This document shows positions 5,641 through 10,551 of a stretch of 10,551 nt of DNA, in pieces. Every line of letters begins with the position of its first letter. Position 1 is the first letter of the stretch. A program made the position numbers and the translations under genes. The notes under the pieces were generated by a model. That model searched no databases. It was not told the DNA's origin and worked only from the letters and a program-made list of their open reading frames with translations. The DNA is taken from assembly GCA_011526275.1 (NCBI GenBank), contig WTJP01000102.1, forward strand, positions 1,281 through 11,831, written 5' to 3'. The DNA comes from Candidatus Arcticimaribacter sp. GTDB lineage: Bacteria; Bacteroidota; Bacteroidia; Flavobacteriales; Flavobacteriaceae.

Positions 5641-6303
5641 ATGAAAAAAGTAATAGTAGCTGGAAGTAGCGGCATGATTGGTCAACTCATTTTAAACCGT
5701 TGTCTCAATGACGCTGCTGTTGGAGAGGTAATCAGTTTGGTGCGTCGACCCATGGAAATTGAACATCCAAAACTCCATGAGATTGTACTCGATGATTTTC
5801 TAGACTATACGAGCCAGCACGCACATTTCACCTCAGTCGACGCGGTTTATTATTGTGTGGGGGTGTATACCGGTGCTGTTGACCGGGAACGTTTCCGTCA
5901 AATCACCATTGACTACCCCATGGCTTTAGCAAGGGCGGTTCAGCTAGTGTCCCCTAAAAGTTCTTTTGTGCTTTTGAGTGGGCAAGGAGCCGACCGCAAA
6001 GAAAAAAGTCGCTTGATGTTTGCCTTGGATAAAGGTATCGTGGAAAATCAATTGTTGAGCCTTTGGGGAAATCAATTTTACGCTTGTCGCCCGGGATACA
6101 TCTACCCTGTTCAAAAACGAAAAGAACCCAACTTTAGTTATTCATTGAGCCGAAAGCTTTATCCTGTTTTAAAATACTTGGGGAAAAAGTTTAGCATCAC
6201 TTCAGAAGAATTGGCACAAGCCATGTTTTACATTGGACTAAAACAACCCAAGAAAACTCTTTTTGAAAACGACGACTTGCTTCGCTTTCTAGAGGAAATC
6301 TAA
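5641..6303 (+). CDS. NAD(P)-binding SDR-like protein, HTATIP2/TIP30-like
   Basis: A 220-residue Rossmann-fold protein resembling the atypical short-chain dehydrogenase/reductase group that includes HTATIP2. Seen: the dinucleotide loop GSSGMIG at 8-14 after strand KVIVA, SLVRRP at 32-37 (Arg residues after beta-2 suggest NADP(H)), DAVYYCVGVY at 67-76 in the place of the usual 'D-V--C-G' strand, LLSGQGAD at 111-118, and a RPGYIYP segment at 150-156 matching the family's 'RPG-l'. The catalytic YxxxK position reads Phe127-ALD-Lys131: the tyrosine is absent, so it may bind the cofactor without acting as a classical reductase. Its ATG immediately follows the stop codon of the lipoprotein gene with no gap, implying translational coupling. 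Its 3' end overlaps the convergent minus-strand gene by 15 nt. The substrate is unknown. Confidence 0.8.
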   Translation: MKKVIVAGSSGMIGQLILNRCLNDAAVGEVISLVRRPMEIEHPKLHEIVLDDFLDYTSQHAHFTSVDAVYYCVGVYTGAVDRERFRQITIDYPMALARAVQLVSPKSSFVLLSGQGADRKEKSRLMFALDKGIVENQLLSLWGNQFYACRPGYIYPVQKRKEPNFSYSLSRKLYPVLKYLGKKFSITSEELAQAMFYIGLKQPKKTLFENDDLLRFLEEI

Positions 6304-6681
6304 TATCCACTCATAGGTGTCGGAAAGAAAAGCGACATAGCTTTCATTAAAGCCTTCCTCGGTTCGAAATGCCTTCACATAACGGTCATTGACCGGTACA
6401 GCAAGCACCAATTTCTTGGATTGATCCGGATGCTGCAGGGTTAATTCGATCGAAAAGCCTGAGACGATATAGGGATTTTGCTGTAGGCGAAAGAGGGTGT
6501 ACTTCAACACCTCAACAGGCCATTGCTGGGCTTCAAAGCTCAACCGCATTTGGTCGATTTCTTCTTGTGCTGGAGCAAAAGCAAGTTCAGATTCAATGGT
6601 CATTTCATAAGGGGCTAAAAAATTGATTTGACCCCAGCTGAGCTGTGCGAGAAAAAAGAAAAGGAGGCTATATTTTTTCAT
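6289..6681 (-). CDS. Small secreted protein, function unknown
   Basis: A 130-residue protein from the ATG at 6681; an in-frame TTG directly before it (6684) is not needed. MKKYSLLFFFLAQLSWGQ is a good Sec signal peptide with cleavage likely around residue 18, leaving a mature protein of about 112 residues in the periplasm or exported further. The mature part is mixed in charge, ends in YEWILDFL, and contains a central LELTL-type beta stretch (FSIELTLQHPDQSKKLVLAVPVND in outline). I do not recognise a family, and there is no lipobox or type IX sorting domain. It lies 29 nt downstream of the 99-codon gene and shares the operon of the giant repeat protein, so a role in that protein's export or folding is possible but unproven. 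Its last 15 nt overlap the end of the SDR-like gene on the other strand. Confidence 0.7.
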   Translation of the reverse strand: MKKYSLLFFFLAQLSWGQINFLAPYEMTIESELAFAPAQEEIDQMRLSFEAQQWPVEVLKYTLFRLQQNPYIVSGFSIELTLQHPDQSKKLVLAVPVNDRYVKAFRTEEGFNESYVAFLSDTYEWILDFL

Positions 6682-6705
6682 CAAAATGAATTTGATTTAT
6701 CTCCT

Positions 6706-6713
6706 CAAAATTA
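6706..6713 (-). promoter_or_regulatory. Possible internal -7 box before the small secreted protein gene
   Basis: Minus-strand TAATTTTG fits TAnnTTTG exactly and overlaps the TAA stop of the 99-codon gene, 25 nt before the ATG at 6681. The fit could be chance in an AT-rich junction, and no -33 element is evident. If real, the small secreted protein could be made independently of the repeat protein. Confidence 0.25.
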
Positions 6714-7010
6714 GTTTTTTTCCAAGAAGTCGAGAAAAAGATGCGCCATTTCATCTGAACTCATTTCAAGGTGATAAGGCTGTTGAATATCACTTAAAAA
6801 TGCAATAAGCTGTTGAATCGTTCTATGGTCAATTCTCTTCTCATCTACCCGAAGCGGCAATTGCGCCTTAAGAAAACGGGTGTAGTTTTCCCACACCTCG
6901 TTCTTAGAGGCAACCCCCCATTGCTGTTCATAGGCCGCCATCAAATCCAATTGTTGGTTGGTGGCCCATTGAATGATTTTACCAATGCTGTGTAAAGCAG
7001 GTTCCTTCAT
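6711..7010 (-). CDS. Small cytoplasmic protein, function unknown
   Basis: A 99-residue protein with no signal peptide or membrane segment and a mostly helical look. It has amphipathic stretches such as SIGKIIQWATNQQLDLMAAY (residues 8-27), TIQQLIAFLSDI (64-75) and a C-terminal MAHLFLDFLEKN. It contains two Trp in the first 31 residues and no Cys. I recognise no family. Its ATG begins 1 nt after the TAA stop of the giant repeat protein gene (stop at 7012-7014, start at 7010), so its translation is almost certainly coupled to that gene's. A conserved coupling would suggest a cytoplasmic partner, for example an export or assembly factor, but nothing in the sequence shows this. Confidence 0.7.
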   Translation of the reverse strand: MKEPALHSIGKIIQWATNQQLDLMAAYEQQWGVASKNEVWENYTRFLKAQLPLRVDEKRIDHRTIQQLIAFLSDIQQPYHLEMSSDEMAHLFLDFLEKN

Positions 7011-7011
7011 C

Positions 7012-10000
7012 TTAATAGCTCAAATACAACCAGCCATCTTGAACCGTTCCATTCCCAAGATCAATGCGATAGTAGTAGGAACCTGCAGGAAGTAATGCCC
7101 CTGTTTGTTCATAGATTCCCGCCCAATCGTTACGGTAATTTTGCTCTTCAAAAACCAGCTGCCCGTTACGGTTATACACCTTTACAATGGCATTGGGGAA
7201 TAGCGCTAAATTGACAATTTGCCAAGTCGCTTCAGGTCCATTTACCCCTGGTGTTACTACTTCCGAAACGAACAATTCATTGTCGTCAAAACCATCTCCA
7301 TTGGCATCGTTATCGGTGCGATTAGGAATACCGTCGTTGTCATCATCGGCTGGAGTATCAAAAGCATCTAATGGATTGGTTCCTTCGGTGTTTTCTACTT
7401 GATCGCTGTAACCGTCATTGTCATCGTCGGTGTCGGTATTGTTTCCTAAACCGTCGCCATCGGTATCCGTGGTTTCTTGTGCGTCTAAGGGGAAAGCATC
7501 TTGACCATCGTTAAGCCCGTCATTGTCGGTATCTGCATCCAATGGGTTGGTGCCCAGTGCTGCTTCCTCGCTGTCGCTTAAGCCATCATTATCATCATCC
7601 GTGTCCAAGTTGTCTCCAATCCCGTCGCCATCGCTGTCACGGGTCTCATCAGCATCGGTTGGGAAGGCATCTTGACCGTCTCTTAGTCCGTCATTATCAG
7701 AATCTGGGTTTAATGGATCGGTGCCTCGATCGCGTTCGTCGCCATCGCTTAAGCCGTCGCCATCGGTATCAGGGTTAAGGGGGTTCGTTCCGTCGTAAAT
7801 CTCATCGATATCCGATACCCCGTCATTGTCATCATCGGTGTCCGCACTATTTCCAATGCCGTCTCCGTCAGTGTCGGTATCCTCATTTGGATCCAGAGGG
7901 AAAGCATCTTCGCCGTCTGGCGTTCCATCACCATCCGTATCGGGATTGAGTGGGTCTGTCCCTTCATTAACTTCGTCCCCATCGTTTAAACCATCTCCAT
8001 CCGAGTCGGGATTGAGTGGATCAGTCCCATCGATTATTTCTTGTTCGTCGGATATCCCATCCCCATCATCGTCGGTGTCTGCATTGTTACCAATGCCATC
8101 GCCGTCGGTATCGGTATCCTCATTTGGGTCTAGCGGGAAGTCATCTTCTCCGTCGGGTACCCCATCGCCATCCGAGTCGGGGTTCAACGGATCGGTTCCT
8201 GCTAGGATTTCATCCCCATCGTTTAGCCCATCATTGTCGGTGTCAGCATCCAGTGGATCAGTGCCTTGCGTGGCTTCCTCACCATCATCCAGACCATCTC
8301 CGTCAGAATCGGGGTTAAGCGGATCAGTGCCATCGGCAATCTCATCGCTATCAGTAATCCCATCGCCGTCGTCATCGGTGTCGGTATTATCGCCTATGCC
8401 ATCACCATCGGTATCGGTAGTTTCGCTGGCGTCTAAAGGGAAGTCGTCTTCGTTGTCTGGAATCCCGTCGCCGTCGGTGTCAGGATTGTTAGGGTCGGTC
8501 CCTAGCGTGTTTTCTTCACCATCGCTCAAACCATCGTCGTCAGAATCTGGATCCAGTGGATCGGTACCGTTAGCGATTTCATCTGTATCTAAAATACCAT
8601 CGTTGTCATCATCTAGATCTTCATTGTCGCCAATACCATCCCCATCGGTGTCGAGGGTTTCATCTGCATCGAGTGGGAATTCGTCTTGTCCATCTAATAA
8701 GCCGTCACCATCGGTATCGGGATTATTCGGGTCGGTACCTACTTCAGCTTCCTCTCCGTCGTTTAAGCCATCGTTGTCAGAATCTGCATCTAAAGGATTG
8801 GTTCCATCAGTTGCTTCATCGCCATCATTTACTCCATCATCATCACTATCGGGATCAAGCGGGTCGGTGCCGTCATTTATTTCTTGCGTATCAGTAATCC
8901 CATCATTATCATCATCAGTGTCGGTATTATCCCCTATACCGTCGCCATCCGTATCGGTATCTTCGCTAGGATCTAGCGGGAAATCATCTTCCCCATCGGG
9001 AGTCCCATCGCCATCGGTGTCGGGATTGTTCGGGTCGGTACCAGCATCACTTTCCTCCCCATCGTTGAGACCATCATCATCTGAATCAGCGTCCAAGGGG
9101 TCGGTTCCATCGCGGATTTCATCCTCATCTGGAATCCCGTCATTGTCGTCATCTAAATCGGCATTATCGCCAATTCCATCGTAATCGTTATCGCTGTCTT
9201 CATCGGGATCGAGTGGGAAGTCGTCTTCCCCATCGGGTATCCCGTCGCCATCTGTGTCTGGATTATTGGGGTTAGTGCCGTCGGTAGCTTCCTCACCATC
9301 GTTAGATCCATCGCTGTCCGAATCTGCATCGAGCGGATTGGTCCCATCGGTGGTTTCTTCCCCATCATTTATGCCATCATTGTCGGAATCTGGGTCGAGG
9401 GGGTCGGTACCCTCAGTGGCTTCCTCCCCATCATTTAGACCATCGTCATCGCTGTCGGCATCTAAGGGATCGGTGCCATCGGAAACCTCATCGGTGTCAG
9501 ACAGGCCATCCCCGTCATCATCCGTATCGGTGTTGTCGCCAAGACCGTCGCTATCCGTATCAGTGTCTTCGTTGGGATCGAGTGGGAAGTCGTCTTCCCC
9601 ATCGGGTGTTCCGTCGCCATCCGTATCGGGATTGTTAGGATCTGTTCCTTCATTGGCTTCGTCCCCGTCGTTTAATCCATCATCATCCGAATCTGGGTCA
9701 AGAGGATCAGTGCCATCGGCAATTTCATCGGTGTCCGAGATGCCATCATTGTCATCATCTGTGTCGGTATCATCTCCTATACCGTCATTGTCGGTATCGG
9801 TGTCTTCATTGGCATCTAAAGGGAAATCATCGTCTCCATCCAGCGTACCGTCACCATCGGTGTCGGGGTTATTGGGGTCAGTCCCTTCATCGGATTCTTC
9901 TCCATCATTTAAGCCATCATTGTCTGAATCAGGGTTTAAAGGATCGGTACCGTCATTCGCTTCTTCTCCGTCGCTTGCGCCGTCATTATCGGTATCGGGG

Positions 10001-10551
10001 TTAAGGGGGTCAGTACCGTCGTTTGCTTCATCGGTGTCAGAAACTCCATCATTATCATCATCTGTATCAGCATTATCGCCAATGCCGTCGCCATCCGTGT
10101 CGGTATCTTCGTTTGGATCGAGCGGGAAGTCGTCTTCCCCGTCTGGGGTTCCATCGCCATCGGTGTCAGGATTAAGGGGATCGGTGCCTTCGTTGGCTTC
10201 ATTTCCGTCATTTACCCCATCATCATCAGTATCGGCATCCAAGGGATCAGTTCCGTCGTCGAGTTCGTCTAAATCGGAAACGCCGTCATTGTCGTCGTCT
10301 GTGTCGGTGTTATCTCCTAGGCCATCTCCGTCCGTATCGGTGTCTTCGAAGGGATCTTGTGGGAAATCGTCTTCCCCGTCGGGAATTCCGTCACCGTCGG
10401 TATCAGGATCATTCGGATTGGTGCCATCCTCGGCTTCTTCTCCGTCATTTACCCCATCATCATCGCTATCAGCATCCAATGGGTCGGTACCATCAGCGAT
10501 TTCATCGGAATCAGAAACACCATCGTTGTCGTCGTCGGTATCGGCATTATC
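7012..10551 (-). CDS. Giant acidic TSP3-repeat surface protein with type IX sorting domain (N-terminus off window)
   Basis: The visible 1,179 residues are the C-terminal part; the reading frame is open through the right edge, so the start and signal peptide lie outside. Residues 1-1092 are calcium-binding thrombospondin type-3-like repeats built on DxDxDGxxD loops (over 50 visible). They are organised as FPLD-headed blocks: a 35-residue linker with two loops, then 22-residue modules of the form G-T-[DN]-P-L-[DN]-[PA]-D-[ST]-D-x-D-G. Residues 1093-1179 form a CHU_C / gliding-motility-type C-terminal domain (ALFPNAIVKVYNRNGQLVF, then NDWAG, LLPAGSYYYRIDLGNG, GWLYLSY), the recognised signal for export and surface attachment by the type IX secretion system. 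Block composition is about 44% Asp+Glu; the visible protein has one Lys (residue 1124) and no Cys, His or Met. The likely role is a Ca2+-stiffened surface adhesin or spacer; the ligand is unknown because no other domain is in view. It heads, or is inside, an operon with the two small genes downstream. Confidence 0.92.
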   Translation of the reverse strand, partial: DNADTDDDNDGVSDSDEIADGTDPLDADSDDDGVNDGEEAEDGTNPNDPDTDGDGIPDGEDDFPQDPFEDTDTDGDGLGDNTDTDDDNDGVSDLDELDDGTDPLDADTDDDGVNDGNEANEGTDPLNPDTDGDGTPDGEDDFPLDPNEDTDTDGDGIGDNADTDDDNDGVSDTDEANDGTDPLNPDTDNDGASDGEEANDGTDPLNPDSDNDGLNDGEESDEGTDPNNPDTDGDGTLDGDDDFPLDANEDTDTDNDGIGDDTDTDDDNDGISDTDEIADGTDPLDPDSDDDGLNDGDEANEGTDPNNPDTDGDGTPDGEDDFPLDPNEDTDTDSDGLGDNTDTDDDGDGLSDTDEVSDGTDPLDADSDDDGLNDGEEATEGTDPLDPDSDNDGINDGEETTDGTNPLDADSDSDGSNDGEEATDGTNPNNPDTDGDGIPDGEDDFPLDPDEDSDNDYDGIGDNADLDDDNDGIPDEDEIRDGTDPLDADSDDDGLNDGEESDAGTDPNNPDTDGDGTPDGEDDFPLDPSEDTDTDGDGIGDNTDTDDDNDGITDTQEINDGTDPLDPDSDDDGVNDGDEATDGTNPLDADSDNDGLNDGEEAEVGTDPNNPDTDGDGLLDGQDEFPLDADETLDTDGDGIGDNEDLDDDNDGILDTDEIANGTDPLDPDSDDDGLSDGEENTLGTDPNNPDTDGDGIPDNEDDFPLDASETTDTDGDGIGDNTDTDDDGDGITDSDEIADGTDPLNPDSDGDGLDDGEEATQGTDPLDADTDNDGLNDGDEILAGTDPLNPDSDGDGVPDGEDDFPLDPNEDTDTDGDGIGNNADTDDDGDGISDEQEIIDGTDPLNPDSDGDGLNDGDEVNEGTDPLNPDTDGDGTPDGEDAFPLDPNEDTDTDGDGIGNSADTDDDNDGVSDIDEIYDGTNPLNPDTDGDGLSDGDERDRGTDPLNPDSDNDGLRDGQDAFPTDADETRDSDGDGIGDNLDTDDDNDGLSDSEEAALGTNPLDADTDNDGLNDGQDAFPLDAQETTDTDGDGLGNNTDTDDDNDGYSDQVENTEGTNPLDAFDTPADDDNDGIPNRTDNDANGDGFDDNELFVSEVVTPGVNGPEATWQIVNLALFPNAIVKVYNRNGQLVFEEQNYRNDWAGIYEQTGALLPAGSYYYRIDLGNGTVQDGWLYLSY
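9205..9238 (-). repeat. 34-nt exact direct repeat, copy 2 (block 4/5 junction)
   Basis: Second copy of the 34-nt direct repeat at 9574-9607. It encodes the end of the GTP/GIPDGED module and the DFPLDP head of the next block. Identity ends sharply on both sides, although short matches continue. Confidence 0.85.
9574..9607 (-). repeat. 34-nt exact direct repeat, copy 1 (block 3/4 junction)
   Basis: These 34 nt are identical to 9205-9238. The two copies are 369 nt apart, exactly the length of the largest block (9591-9223, four 22-residue modules), and span its two ends. The exact identity stands out because neighbouring blocks differ at most synonymous sites. Recombination between the copies would remove or double that block in frame. 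Confidence 0.85.

Larger units (their letters stand above)
7393..10551 (-). repeat. In-frame tandem repeat array, 35 + 22n residue blocks
   Basis: Blocks in coding order, by position: 10551-10369 (partial, 61 residues visible), 10368-10132 (79), 10131-9829 (101), 9828-9592 (79), 9591-9223 (123), 9222-8986 (79), 8985-8683 (101), 8682-8446 (79), 8445-8143 (101), 8142-7906 (79), 7905-7669 (79), 7668-7498 (57), then a final 35-residue linker at 7497-7393. Every complete block starts with [DAE]FP and equals 35 residues plus 1, 2, 3 or 4 modules of 22 residues (105 nt + 66 nt x n). A degenerate tail (7392-7276) leads to the C-terminal domain. Third codon positions vary freely between blocks (GAT/GAC, TCG/TCA/TCC read on the plus strand), so most copies are old and kept by selection on protein. 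Confidence 0.92.

Noticed and set aside
7826..9184. A 452-codon Ser/Pro-rich open frame on the plus strand opposite the repeat gene
   Set aside because: It is the antisense image of GAT/GAC- and GGx-rich codons (read as TCx, CCx and GTx). It follows the repeat period exactly and has no start signal or recognisable domain. Other plus-strand frames in 7187-9184 are the same kind of shadow.
10477..10479. A translation start for the repeat protein at 10479
   Set aside because: The codon is TTG for Leu inside a standard TDPLDADSD module, and the same frame continues without a stop to base 10551. The gene is therefore incomplete at the right edge.
7393..10551. Regular repeats that might suggest a CRISPR array or satellite
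   Set aside because: The periods (66 and 105 nt combinations) are multiples of three, the copies differ mainly at synonymous sites, and one frame is open throughout with a coherent protein domain. There are no unique spacers between constant repeats.
1..10551. A new defence, mobile or biosynthetic system
   Set aside because: All recognisable genes belong to common metabolic, transport or surface-protein families. No nuclease, helicase, toxin, integrase, transposase, phage or carrier-protein gene is visible. The unrecognised genes are too few and too short to claim a system.

Overview
The window looks like chromosomal DNA of a member of the Bacteroidota, most likely a marine or aquatic flavobacterium. 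Several signs agree. The large gene on the right ends in a gliding-motility / type IX secretion sorting domain of the CHU_C type, which is confined to this phylum. Candidate promoters carry the phylum's TAnnTTTG -7 box instead of TATAAT. Shine-Dalgarno sequences are mostly absent. The DNA is moderately AT-rich outside the repeat gene.

Layout, left to right. (1) 1-179, minus: the start of an aldose 1-epimerase gene that runs off the left edge. (2) 208-3855, minus: a block read hbd, EamA-type transporter, etfB, etfA, closed by a clear rho-independent terminator at 208-232. It encodes a 3-hydroxyacyl-CoA dehydrogenase and both subunits of electron transfer flavoprotein, two steps of acyl-CoA oxidation, with a drug/metabolite transporter between them. 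(3) 3960-4706, plus: divergent from hbd, a hotdog acyl-CoA thioesterase and a small four-helix DoxX-like membrane protein, 3 nt apart. The thioesterase continues the acyl-CoA theme. (4) 4769-6303, plus: an ArsC / low-molecular-weight phosphatase-like protein, a small putative lipoprotein and an NAD(P)-binding SDR-like protein, closely packed. (5) 6289-10551, minus: a very large acidic repeat protein, open at its N-terminal end at the right edge, followed closely by a 99-codon gene and a small secreted protein gene; neither of these two is recognised. The last gene overlaps the SDR-like gene tail to tail by 15 nt.

The most striking object is the repeat protein. Its 1,179 visible residues are almost wholly thrombospondin type-3-like calcium-binding repeats with a strict hierarchy: a 35-residue linker followed by one to four 22-residue modules, giving complete blocks of 57, 79, 101 or 123 residues. 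It has one lysine and no cysteine, histidine or methionine in the visible part. It is probably a Ca2+-stiffened, surface-anchored or secreted adhesin or stalk exported by the type IX system.

There is no gene-free stretch over 300 bases; the longest gap is 1974-2106. I see no tRNA, rRNA, CRISPR array, transposase or phage gene. I also do not see a convincing new multi-gene defence or biosynthetic system. The best leads are the repeat protein with its two orphan operon partners, and a recurring -7-like box placed 5-6 nt before start codons, which suggests leaderless mRNAs.
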